The position numbers and the translations under genes were made by a program. This document shows, piece by piece, positions 1 through 6,870 of a stretch of 19,808 nucleotides of DNA. A model generated the notes under the pieces. The model ran no database searches. It was not told where the DNA came from and saw only the letters and a program-made list of their open reading frames with translations. Positions within the stretch are counted from its first letter, which is position 1, and each line of letters begins with the position of its first letter. The stretch is from JAAYDI01 sp052034005 (GTDB taxonomy: Bacteria; Planctomycetota; Planctomycetia; Pirellulales; Pirellulaceae): positions 1-19,808 of the forward strand of contig JBPOJB010000057.1 in NCBI GenBank assembly GCA_052034005.1, written 5' to 3'.

Positions 1-2
1 CC

Positions 3-2372
3 CGGTTGGCCGCGTTGCGGGACGCGGGGTTCGGGCGCGTCCTGGTCGGCGGCCGCATCAGCCACATCGGCTCGGACCGGTCGGGCTCGGCAGCCGCGCC
101 CGCGGTGCCCGACGGCCAGCTGCCGCCGCACGCCGAGGTCTGGGTCCGGGGGGACCGGCTGGGGGGGGGCCAGCACGGCCGGGCGCGCCTACAGCACGCC
201 GCGCAGGCGGCGCGGGCCGGCGGGCGGGGACGGTGGGCCGTGTTTCACCAACCGTCGGCGGCGGCCGATCCGAGCGAGCGTGATGAGACCCTGGTGATCG
301 ACTCCCAGCAATGGGTGGTATGGCGTTTCAGCGAGTCGCGGCGTTGCGAGGCATGCGGTATCGACTACCCGCCGCTGGAACCGCGCGCTTTGAGTTTCAA
401 CAGCCCGTTAGGCGCGTGCCCGGTGTGTGAAGGGTTCGGCAGCATCCTGGACGTGGACCTGGAGTTGGTCGTCCCGGACCCGAGCAAGAGCCTGCGGCAG
501 GGTGCGATCGCGCCCTGGAACACGCCGGCCTACGCGCACGAGTTGGAGGAACTGTTGGCGTTGGCCGAGGACTACGGGATCCCGGTGGACGTGCCGTTTC
601 GCGAATTGGGGCCCGAGCATCTGCGGATGATCTGCCAGGGGGTGCCGGAGCGGGATTTCGGCGGGCTCCAGGGGTTTTTCGCCTGGCTCGAGCGGCGCAA
701 GTACAAGATGCACCTGCGTGTGTTCTTGAGCCGTTGGCGCAGCTACAAGACCTGCGAGGCCTGCCACGGCGATCGCCTGCGGCCGACCGCCCTGGCGGTC
801 GAGCTGGAGGGTCACAACCTCGGGCAGGTGTCCCGGCTGGAGGTGCGCGCGGCCCGGCAGTTCATACAGGGCCTGTCACTCAGTGCCTGGCAGCAGCAGG
901 TGGCCCGCGAGATTCTCGCGCAGATCCATGCCCGGCTGGGGTACCTGGAGGCGGTCGGGCTGGGGTACCTGACGCTCGACCGCATGCTCCGCACGTTGAG
1001 CAGCGGGGAAGCTCAGCGGGTGGCGCTCACATCCGCGCTGGGATCGAGCCTGGTTCACATGCTCTACGTGTTGGATGAGCCGTCGGTGGGCCTGCACCCG
1101 CACGATGTCGGGCGGCTGATCGAGGCCCTGGGCGACTTGAAGCGGCGCGGCAACACGGTCGTGGTGGTGGAGCACGAGGAGGCCTTGTTGAGGGCGGCCG
1201 ATCAGTTGATCGAAATCGGGCCGGCGGCCGGCGAGCGTGGCGGGGAGGTTGTCTTCCACGGCACGCTCGCGGGCCTGGCGGCGGCCCAGCGCAGCTTGAC
1301 CGGCGATTACTTGTTCGGGCGGCTGGGCATTTCCGAACCGGGGCAACGGCGCGCGACGAACCACGGCTGGATCCGGCTCCACGGCGCACGCGGGAATAAC
1401 CTGCGGAACCTGACGGTGGCGTTTCCGTTGGGCGTGCTGTGCGTTGTGACCGGCGTGAGCGGCGCCGGCAAGAGCACGCTCGTCCAGGACACACTCTACG
1501 GCGCGCTCTGCCGCCGCAAGCGGAAGAACGGGCTCAAGCCCTATCCGTACGACGAAGTGCTCGGGGACGGGCAGATCGACGACGTGGTGCTGGTCGACCA
1601 GACCCCGATCGGCCGCTCGCCTCGCTCCAACCCGGTGACCTATATCAAGGCATTTGACGAGATCCGCGCGGTGTTCGCCGCCACGATCGACGCGCGGACG
1701 CACAACTACGGACCGGGGCACTTCAGCTTCAATGTCGAGGGAGGGCGCTGTTCAGCCTGCGAGGGCGACGGCTACAAGGAAATCGACATGCAGTTCCTGG
1801 CGGACGTCTACATGAAGTGCGACCAGTGTGACGGCAAGCGGTATCGGAAGGAAATCCTGGAGGTCACCTATCGCGGCCGCAACATCGCGGAAGTGCTCGA
1901 CATGACCGTCCGCGAGGCGTTCGCCTTCTTCCGCGGCCAGACGAAGGTCCAGGCAAGACTCAAACGACTGCTCGATGTCGGACTGGACTACCTGCGGCTC
2001 GGCCAAGGCGCCAATACGCTCTCGACCGGCGAAGCCCAGCGCCTGAAGCTGGCCAGCCACATGTCCGGCGCGAAACGGAGCCGGACGCTGTTCATTCTGG
2101 ATGAACCGACAACCGGCCTGCACTTCTCCGATGTCGTGCGGCTGATCGACTGCTTCGATACCCTGCTGAGCGTCGGGCACTCGCTCATCGTGGTGGAGCA
2201 CAACCTCCAGCTGATCAAGGCGGCCGACTACCTGATCGATCTCGGTCCGGGAGCCGCCGGCCAGGGCGGCGAAATCGTCGCCGCCGGCACGCCCGAAGAA
2301 GTGGCCCGCGCACCGCGTTCCGTGACCGGGCAGTTCCTGGCCGACCTGGTGGCTCACGACCCAGGCCACTAG
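3..2372 (+). CDS. uvrA: UvrA-family excinuclease ATPase, 5' end missing
   Basis: This is the DNA-damage recognition ATPase of UvrABC nucleotide excision repair, a cytoplasmic dimer that loads UvrB. The frame is open from the window edge, so roughly the first 150-180 residues, including the first Walker A, lie upstream. In order one sees the Zn-binding insertion region (RRCEACGIDY near 340-370 and GACPVCEGFG near 415-440), CEACHGDRL near 750-780, the first signature LSSGEAQR near 995-1018 and Walker B LYVLDEPSVGLHPHD near 1062-1104. The second Walker A GVSGAGKST lies near 1453-1480, the essential zinc finger CSACEGDG...CDQCDG near 1750-1840, the second signature LSTGEAQR near 2020-2043 and Walker B FILDEPTTGLHF near 2092-2127. 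The segment around 655-745 (GFFAWLERRKYKMHLRVFLSRWRSY) recalls the UvrA type I associate with planctomycetes, which can be longer than standard UvrA; this is recalled and not checked. The first 240 bases match the family poorly, with many Gly for Asp/Glu, possibly because of edge sequence errors. Family assignment is certain; ortholog versus paralog is not. Confidence 0.95.
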   Translation, partial: RLAALRDAGFGRVLVGGRISHIGSDRSGSAAAPAVPDGQLPPHAEVWVRGDRLGGGQHGRARLQHAAQAARAGGRGRWAVFHQPSAAADPSERDETLVIDSQQWVVWRFSESRRCEACGIDYPPLEPRALSFNSPLGACPVCEGFGSILDVDLELVVPDPSKSLRQGAIAPWNTPAYAHELEELLALAEDYGIPVDVPFRELGPEHLRMICQGVPERDFGGLQGFFAWLERRKYKMHLRVFLSRWRSYKTCEACHGDRLRPTALAVELEGHNLGQVSRLEVRAARQFIQGLSLSAWQQQVAREILAQIHARLGYLEAVGLGYLTLDRMLRTLSSGEAQRVALTSALGSSLVHMLYVLDEPSVGLHPHDVGRLIEALGDLKRRGNTVVVVEHEEALLRAADQLIEIGPAAGERGGEVVFHGTLAGLAAAQRSLTGDYLFGRLGISEPGQRRATNHGWIRLHGARGNNLRNLTVAFPLGVLCVVTGVSGAGKSTLVQDTLYGALCRRKRKNGLKPYPYDEVLGDGQIDDVVLVDQTPIGRSPRSNPVTYIKAFDEIRAVFAATIDARTHNYGPGHFSFNVEGGRCSACEGDGYKEIDMQFLADVYMKCDQCDGKRYRKEILEVTYRGRNIAEVLDMTVREAFAFFRGQTKVQARLKRLLDVGLDYLRLGQGANTLSTGEAQRLKLASHMSGAKRSRTLFILDEPTTGLHFSDVVRLIDCFDTLLSVGHSLIVVEHNLQLIKAADYLIDLGPGAAGQGGEIVAAGTPEEVARAPRSVTGQFLADLVAHDPGH

Positions 2373-2390
2373 CGGGCGACAAACCGCCCG
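2373..2390. terminator. GC-rich hairpin directly after uvrA stop
   Basis: A perfect 6-bp inverted repeat (CGGGCG / CGCCCG) with the loop ACAAAC begins at the base after the uvrA TAG stop. It lies between two convergent genes, uvrA and the 49-residue lipoprotein gene. There is no T-run on either strand, so it is not a standard intrinsic terminator, but its position suits a bidirectional 3'-end hairpin. The function is inferred from position only. Confidence 0.35.
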
Positions 2391-2415
2391 GACCGCGGTG
2401 CGATCGGGACCGGCA

Positions 2416-2565
2416 CTACTCGGCGTTGGTCGTGTTCGAAGTCGGGCTCGGAATCGACCTGCCGCCCGAGGGCTTGGCCTTGTCGGTCGAGCCGTTGCAG
2501 CCCACCAGCGGGAGCGTCACAAACAGTGCCAACACACACACGAACAACGTTTTGCGGACGGACAT
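2416..2565 (-). CDS. 49-residue lipoprotein, unknown function
   Basis: This small gene encodes MSVRKTLFVCVLALFVTLPL followed by VGCNGSTDKAKPSG and a tail rich in Ser, Thr, Pro and Asn. The N-terminus has a short basic region, a hydrophobic core (residues 7-21) and a good lipobox, LVGC, with Cys23 as the acylated residue. The mature peptide would be only about 27 residues, hydrophilic and of low complexity. The start is strongly supported by AGGAGG (2571-2576), 5 bases before the ATG, and a promoter-like sequence lies about 40 bases upstream. It is convergent with uvrA and divergent from the kinase. Planctomycete genomes hold many such mini-lipoproteins of unknown role. No enzymatic function can be suggested. 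Confidence 0.8.
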   Translation of the reverse strand: MSVRKTLFVCVLALFVTLPLVGCNGSTDKAKPSGGRSIPSPTSNTTNAE

Positions 2566-2604
2566 GAAAACCTCCTCTAAGAAGTTGCGTCAACACGAGT
2601 TGCG

Positions 2605-2633
2605 ATTGTAGACGCGCCGCGCTACGCCAACAA
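2605..2633 (-). promoter_or_regulatory. Sigma-70-like promoter of the mini-lipoprotein gene
   Basis: On the minus strand, TTGTTG (2628-2633, 3 of 6 to consensus) and TACAAT (2605-2610, 5 of 6) are separated by exactly 17 bases. Transcription would start near 2598, giving a leader of about 33 bases that carries the AGGAGG ribosome binding site. This is pattern matching by eye, but the distance to the gene fits well. Confidence 0.5.
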
Positions 2634-2692
2634 GGGCCAGGACGCACATTGTGAGCCCAACAGAAGTGGGGGAGGGAACGCCGTCGTTACAT

Positions 2693-2726
2693 TCGGTACG
2701 ATCGGCACGGTCGGCACGGTCGGCAG
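2693..2726. repeat. 9-bp tandem repeat upstream of the kinase
   Basis: The region consists of about 3.8 copies of a 9-base unit: TCGGTACGA, TCGGCACGG, TCGGCACGG, then TCGGCAG. It sits in the divergent spacer between the mini-lipoprotein gene and the kinase gene, about 110-145 bases ahead of the kinase start. It could be a replication-slippage repeat or a cluster of protein-binding sites. Nothing in the sequence decides between these. Confidence 0.7.
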
Positions 2727-2836
2727 ACTACGGGTGAACTTCCCCGCCCGGCTAACCGATCGATGAGTAAGGGGCAACCGGTTCGCACGCCCCGGTGATC
2801 TCATCTCACGCACTCCCGATGCGCAACGCGGCAACG

Positions 2837-3826
2837 ATGGATTCGACTTCACATCTTCAATCCGAGTTGGAGCGGCATGTGGCGCCGCCTCGGCACGCCC
2901 GGCGCCTGGGGAGGTGGGAGTTGCTGGAACCGGTGGGCGTGGGCCGGTGGTCCACCGTTTTCCGTGCGCGGCCGCGCGATTGCCCGGCCGATTGGCCGGC
3001 CGATTACGCTGTCAAGGTGGCGCAGGCGGCCGGCCGGGAGGCCCAGCACGCTCAGGCGCTGCTGACGCGCGAGGCGATGATCGGCCGGACCGTGATCCAC
3101 CCGCACTTGATCGCCGTGCTCTCGGCCCAAGTCGAGACCGCCCCGTATTACCTGGTCATGCCCCTGCTCGACGGCGCCACCCTGCGCAAGGCGCTGGACG
3201 CCTGCGGACCGTTCGAGACGCCGCAGGCGTTGTGGTTAGTGCGGCAAATCGCCGAGTCGCTGGTAACGCTGCACGAGGCCGGCTGGATCCACGCCGACAT
3301 CAAACCGGACAACATCCAGGTCTCGCCTCAGGGACACGGGACGCTGATCGACCTGGGATTCGCGCTGCGGCTTGGCAGCGCCGAATGTGAACCGGGCGCA
3401 ACCCTGCGTGGTACGATCACATACACCGCGCCGGAAATGATCAGCTCGGCCCTGCCGATCGACCAACAGGCCGACATCTACAGCCTCGGCATCACGCTCT
3501 ATGAGCTGCTCGCCGGCCAACCCCCGTTCCTCGAGGAAGACCCGGGGCGCCTGATGCTCGCCCACTTGCAGCGTCCGATGCCCGAACTGCGGCGCCGGCT
3601 GCCGGGTCTCCCGCGCGAAGTGCAAGACCTGCTGCGCTCCATGCTGGCCAAGGAACCGCTGCGCCGGCCGACTGCCGCGGAACTCGTGCGGCAGTTGGTG
3701 CGCCTGGAGATCGCGACTCTCGACCAACGCGCGACGGACGACAGCCTGGCTTGCTCAGGCAATCACGTCGGTCAGCTTGTCCACGATCAGGTCGGCGATA
3801 TTCAGCGCGGACGTGGCAGCTGGTGA
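2837..3826 (+). CDS. Soluble Hanks-type Ser/Thr protein kinase
   Basis: This is a eukaryotic-like protein kinase that transfers the ATP gamma-phosphate to Ser/Thr. Numbering is from the ATG at 2837. The Gly-rich loop VGVGRWSTVF lies near 33-42, the ATP lysine in AVKV at 60, and the helix C glutamate in TREAMIG at 79. The catalytic loop HADIKPDN is near 152-159, the Mg-binding DLG (for DFG) at 172-174, the activation segment near 186-197 and APEM near 198-201. The HRD arginine is Ala, so it is a non-RD kinase, usually active without activation-loop phosphorylation. No transmembrane segment or sensor domain is visible, so it should be cytoplasmic. It is about 329 residues, essentially a bare kinase domain. 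No start has a good Shine-Dalgarno sequence; GTG 2795 and ATG 2819 are alternatives. Its last 72 bases overlap the convergent lhgO gene, so the C-terminal tail is probably unconstrained. The substrate is unknown. Confidence 0.9.
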   Translation: MDSTSHLQSELERHVAPPRHARRLGRWELLEPVGVGRWSTVFRARPRDCPADWPADYAVKVAQAAGREAQHAQALLTREAMIGRTVIHPHLIAVLSAQVETAPYYLVMPLLDGATLRKALDACGPFETPQALWLVRQIAESLVTLHEAGWIHADIKPDNIQVSPQGHGTLIDLGFALRLGSAECEPGATLRGTITYTAPEMISSALPIDQQADIYSLGITLYELLAGQPPFLEEDPGRLMLAHLQRPMPELRRRLPGLPREVQDLLRSMLAKEPLRRPTAAELVRQLVRLEIATLDQRATDDSLACSGNHVGQLVHDQVGDIQRGRGSW

Positions 3827-4954
3827 CGGGGCGTTGACCACGTGGATCAACGGCCCGAATTGCTGGATCAGGAAGTCATCGACCAGTGTGCCGTCGGGCG
3901 AAACCGCCTGCGCCCGCACGCCGCTGCGACCGACCACCAGCGCTTCCCCGCGGACGTCCGGCACGAGCCGTTGCAGGGCCGCGACGAACGCCCGCTTGCT
4001 GAAGCTGCGCACCATCTCGCCCAGGCCCATGCGCCAGTGCTTCCCGGCCAGCCTGAGGAACCCTCGGTAGGCCAGGGCATCCCACAGGTCCCGCGCGTTG
4101 ATACTCGTCTTGTGGTATCCCTCCCGCGCCCAGGCCAACACCGCATTGGGCCCGCATTCCACGCCGCCCTCGAGCATGCGCGTGAAATGGACGCCCAGAA
4201 ACGGGAAACTGGGGTCGGGCACCGGGTAGATCAGATTCCGGCACAGCTGGTGCGCCGCCGGCACCAACTCGTAGTACTCGCCGCGGAACGGCACAATCCG
4301 CACCGCCGGCTGCCGGCCGCTCATCGCGACCACGCGGTCACTCTGCAGACCCGCACAGTTGATGACCGCCGCCGCCCGGTACGCGCCGGCCGTCGTCTCG
4401 AGCACGAACCGGTCGCCGTCCGGGCGGATGCCCACGACACGCGTCCCGGTCCGGACCTGGCCGCCCGCCTCTCGGATCAACGCCGCCAACCGGCCGCACA
4501 CGTGCGAAAACTGGACAATCCCCGTCTCGGGCACGTGCACGGCAGCGACCCCCGCGGCGTGCGGCTCCAGCTCACGAAGCCGCGCCGGCGAAATCCGCTC
4601 ACATTGCACCCCGTTGGCCACGCCCCGCTGATAGATCCGCTCCAGGGCCGGGACCTCCGACCGGTCCACCGCCACAATCACCTTGCCACACCGATCAAAC
4701 GGGATCTCCTGTGCCTGGCAGAACGCCTCCATCGCCTGCCGGCCTGCCCGACAGTTCCGGGCCTTGAGCGATCCGGGCGCATAGTAGATGCCGGAATGCA
4801 ACACGCCCGAATTGCAGCCGCTCTGGTGCCGACCTACCTCCGGCTCCTTCTCAAACACCTGGAGCGTCCGACCCGGGAGCCGCAGCGTGGCCCGATACGC
4901 CGTCGCCAGTCCCACGATCCCGCCGCCGATCACTGCGATGTCCGAACTTTCCAC
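3755..4954 (-). CDS. lhgO: L-2-hydroxyglutarate dehydrogenase/oxidase LhgO
   Basis: This FAD-dependent enzyme of the DAO fold oxidises L-2-hydroxyglutarate to 2-oxoglutarate, passing electrons to the quinone pool or oxygen. The protein is 399 residues, as expected for the family. The N-terminal Rossmann motif VIGGGIVGLATAY is at 8-20. The family hallmark HQSGCNSGVLHSGIYYAPGS is at 43-62, with SLKARNCRAG following. The C-terminal FAD and substrate region has RSGVRAQAV at 343-351 and VVNAPSPAATSALNIADLI at 372-390. The GTG start at 4954 is chosen because GGGAGGTGG lies just upstream and the flavin motif begins at residue 8; the frame stays open further up but that part has no family similarity. 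It ends inside the convergent kinase gene by 72 bases. In E. coli the homologous gene belongs to the glutarate/lysine degradation locus; no such partners are seen here. Confidence 0.93.
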   Translation of the reverse strand: MESSDIAVIGGGIVGLATAYRATLRLPGRTLQVFEKEPEVGRHQSGCNSGVLHSGIYYAPGSLKARNCRAGRQAMEAFCQAQEIPFDRCGKVIVAVDRSEVPALERIYQRGVANGVQCERISPARLRELEPHAAGVAAVHVPETGIVQFSHVCGRLAALIREAGGQVRTGTRVVGIRPDGDRFVLETTAGAYRAAAVINCAGLQSDRVVAMSGRQPAVRIVPFRGEYYELVPAAHQLCRNLIYPVPDPSFPFLGVHFTRMLEGGVECGPNAVLAWAREGYHKTSINARDLWDALAYRGFLRLAGKHWRMGLGEMVRSFSKRAFVAALQRLVPDVRGEALVVGRSGVRAQAVSPDGTLVDDFLIQQFGPLIHVVNAPSPAATSALNIADLIVDKLTDVIA

Positions 4955-5035
4955 GACTCCACCTCCCGTCGCACCCCGGGGTGGCGACCCCCACAGCGTA
5001 ACCGAACACGCCCGACGCGAGTAGGGAGCCCCCGG

Positions 5036-5064
5036 TTGCCAGATCGAGGTTCGGCCGCAAGAAT
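5036..5064 (+). promoter_or_regulatory. Sigma-70-like promoter for the DHOD-like gene
   Basis: TTGCCA (5036-5041, 5 of 6 to consensus) and AAGAAT (5059-5064, 4 of 6) are separated by 17 bases. A transcript starting near 5071 would have a leader of about 107 bases that includes the hairpin at 5128-5148. This is a by-eye call in the 223-base divergent spacer between lhgO and the DHOD-like gene. Confidence 0.4.
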
Positions 5065-5127
5065 GCCTGCACGGCGCGATCGGACACCCTGGAAGACGCC
5101 TCGAGCCTACACGTTCCGCCGGCCCGG

Positions 5128-5148
5128 GCGCGCTGCGCTCAAGCGCGC
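5128..5148 (+). promoter_or_regulatory. Leader hairpin before the DHOD-like ribosome site
   Basis: There is a perfect 7-bp inverted repeat, GCGCGCT / AGCGCGC, with a 7-base loop. It lies just upstream of a long purine-rich Shine-Dalgarno tract (GAGGGAGGGGGAGGAGGAG, 5152-5170) of the DHOD-like gene. It may affect translation or mRNA stability, or simply be a GC-rich coincidence. Confidence 0.35.
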
Positions 5149-5177
5149 AGAAGAGGGAGGGGGAGGAGGAGTCGAGA

Positions 5178-6185
5178 ATGGCAGTCGACCTCACAACATC
5201 GTACCTCGGGTTGCAGCTCAAGAACCCCGTGGTGGTCTCGGCCTGCCCGCTGACGCTCACCGTCGCCTCGCTCGAGCAGTTGGAACGGAGCGGCGCGGCG
5301 GCGGCGGTGCTGCCCTCGCTGTTCGCGGAGCAGTTGGAGCACGATGAGGCCCAGGAACTCAGCCTGCACGAGTACCATAGCGAGTCCTTCACGGAAGCGC
5401 TCAGCTACGTGCCGGAGACGATCCGGTGGCATACCGGCCCCGAACCGTACCTGGACCACATCCGGCACGCGAAACGCGCGGTGTCCATCCCGATCATCGG
5501 CAGCCTCAACGGGACGAGCACGGGTTCGTGGGTCCGGTACGCCCGACTGATTCAGGATGCGGGCGCCGACGCACTGGAGCTGAACATCTACTTCGTGCCG
5601 ACCGATCGATATGAGTCGTCCGAGACGATCGAAGCACGATACCTGGAGCTGGTGACGGCCGTCTGCCGGACGATCTCGATCCCGTTGGCGGTGAAGATCG
5701 GTCCGTTTTTCAGCAGCCTGCCGCACTTCGCGCGTCGCCTGGTGGACGCGGGGGCGCGCGGGCTGGTGCTGTTCAACCGGTACCTGGACCCCGACATCGA
5801 CACGGAGCTGCTGCAGGTGACGCCCAGCCTGACCCTGAGCGACCGGCACGAGCTGCGTCTGCCGCTGCGCTGGATCGCCACGTTGCGCGACCAGCTGGAC
5901 GTCTCGCTGGCCGCCACCAGCGGCATCCATTTCTCGGACGACGTGATCAAAGCGCTGCTGGCGGGCGCCGACGTGACGATGATGGCCGCAGCCTTGCTGC
6001 GGTACGGCCCGCCGTGGCTCGAATCGGTCCTGGCCGAGACGACGCGCTGGATTGAGAGCAACCAGTACACGAGCGTATCGCAGTTGCGCGGGAGCCTGAG
6101 CCTGGCCAACTGCCCGGACCCGAGCGCCTACCATCGCGGCAACTACGTCAAAACGCTCGTCTCCTACACGAGCAACCTGATCTGA
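5178..6185 (+). CDS. Dihydroorotate dehydrogenase-like flavoprotein
   Basis: This is a TIM-barrel FMN protein of the dihydroorotate-dehydrogenase-like group, 335 residues. It has the N-terminal GLQLKNPVVVSACPLT (11-26), the strand GADALELNIY (129-138) with Asn136, VKIGPFF with Lys173, VLFNRY with Asn200, and a C-terminal phosphate-binding end SLAATSGIHFSDDV...LLAGADVTMMAAALLRYG (243-277). In true DHODs the ELN strand continues as SCPN and a nearby Cys/Ser is the catalytic base; here it reads ELNIYFVPTD, so pyrimidine synthesis is unlikely. Members of this group are often annotated as DHOD-like and can neighbour pyruvate:ferredoxin oxidoreductase genes (recalled, not seen here). The ATG is fixed by the GGAGGAGGAG ribosome site about 8 bases upstream. 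It is divergent from lhgO and convergent with the PEBP lipoprotein gene. The actual substrate is unknown. Confidence 0.88.
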   Translation: MAVDLTTSYLGLQLKNPVVVSACPLTLTVASLEQLERSGAAAAVLPSLFAEQLEHDEAQELSLHEYHSESFTEALSYVPETIRWHTGPEPYLDHIRHAKRAVSIPIIGSLNGTSTGSWVRYARLIQDAGADALELNIYFVPTDRYESSETIEARYLELVTAVCRTISIPLAVKIGPFFSSLPHFARRLVDAGARGLVLFNRYLDPDIDTELLQVTPSLTLSDRHELRLPLRWIATLRDQLDVSLAATSGIHFSDDVIKALLAGADVTMMAAALLRYGPPWLESVLAETTRWIESNQYTSVSQLRGSLSLANCPDPSAYHRGNYVKTLVSYTSNLI

Positions 6186-6208
6186 CCCGACCGGATCTGA
6201 TCGGGCCT

Positions 6209-6243
6209 GCGGCGGCCGGCTCGGCCCGGGGCGTGTCCGCCGC
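6209..6243. terminator. Inverted repeat between convergent genes
   Basis: The 61-base gap between two convergent stop codons contains GCGGCGG (6209-6215) and its reverse complement CCGCCGC (6237-6243). They enclose a GC-rich loop of 21 bases, which can fold further. There is no T-run. The position suits a bidirectional 3'-end structure shared by the DHOD-like gene and the sigma/PEBP unit. Confidence 0.3.
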
Positions 6244-6246
6244 GAC

Positions 6247-6861
6247 TCACTTTCGCTCGTAGGTGCCCACCAGCTCACCGGTGGCCACGATATGGCCCTG
6301 CATGGCCTTGAGCAGCTCGTCCTTCGTCAGTCCCGGTTTCAGGTCGAGCCGTGCATCGAGCGCATAGAGCTTGAAGTGATAGTGGTGCACGCCGTGGCCG
6401 GGCGGCGGGAGCGGACCGCGGTAGCCGACCGTCTGCCCGCTGGGCCAGGAGTTCCGTCCCTGCAGCGCGGCGACGGGGGACGTGATCGTCCGGTCGGTGG
6501 GCAGGTTGGCCGGGAGGGCTCGCAGATCCGCCGCCAGGCCGTAGATGACCCAGTGCACCCACGGCGTGGCGGTGGGCGCGTCCGGGTCGTCGCAGATCAA
6601 CGCGAACTCCCGCACGGCGTCCGGCACCTGGTCCCAGGCCAGCTGGGGCGAGCGGTCGTCACCTTCACCGGTGCAGGCCGTGGGGATCACCTGGCCGGCT
6701 TCGAAGTCGTCACTGGTAAGCGTGAGTGTGCCGCTCATCGCAGGCTCCTTGGCAGGTTTCTGGGCGGGCGCCCGGGGCGCGGGCGGATTGCATCCGGCGG
6801 CCGGGGCGAGGAGCACGGCCAGGACCGTCAGCACGGGTACTGCCGAGCGACAGTTGTCCAT
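6247..6861 (-). CDS. PEBP/YbhB-family lipoprotein
   Basis: This protein belongs to the phosphatidylethanolamine-binding (Raf kinase inhibitor-like, YbhB/YbcL) family, 204 residues. The PEBP core motifs are ALICDDPDAP (87-96) with WVHWVIYGL (101-109), and GYRGPLPPPGHGVHHYHFKLYALD (146-169), which build the anion-binding pocket. Unlike cytosolic YbhB it begins with a hydrophobic signal (9-20) ending in a lipobox-like PAAGC with Cys24 and a Pro/Ala/Lys linker (25-41), so it is probably an envelope lipoprotein. The ATG lies 9 bases after the stop of the sigma factor gene with no clear Shine-Dalgarno sequence, which suggests co-transcription and translational coupling. A second ATG at residue 42 precedes the domain and would give a cytosolic form. 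The bacterial ligand and role are not established. Confidence 0.9.
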   Translation of the reverse strand: MDNCRSAVPVLTVLAVLLAPAAGCNPPAPRAPAQKPAKEPAMSGTLTLTSDDFEAGQVIPTACTGEGDDRSPQLAWDQVPDAVREFALICDDPDAPTATPWVHWVIYGLAADLRALPANLPTDRTITSPVAALQGRNSWPSGQTVGYRGPLPPPGHGVHHYHFKLYALDARLDLKPGLTKDELLKAMQGHIVATGELVGTYERK

Positions 6862-6870
6862 GGCAAGCCA

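Noticed and set aside
3842..5347. A 501-codon plus-strand open frame
   Set aside because: It lies antisense to lhgO, then crosses the ribosome site and start of the DHOD-like gene; composition is Arg/His/Pro-rich with no motif.
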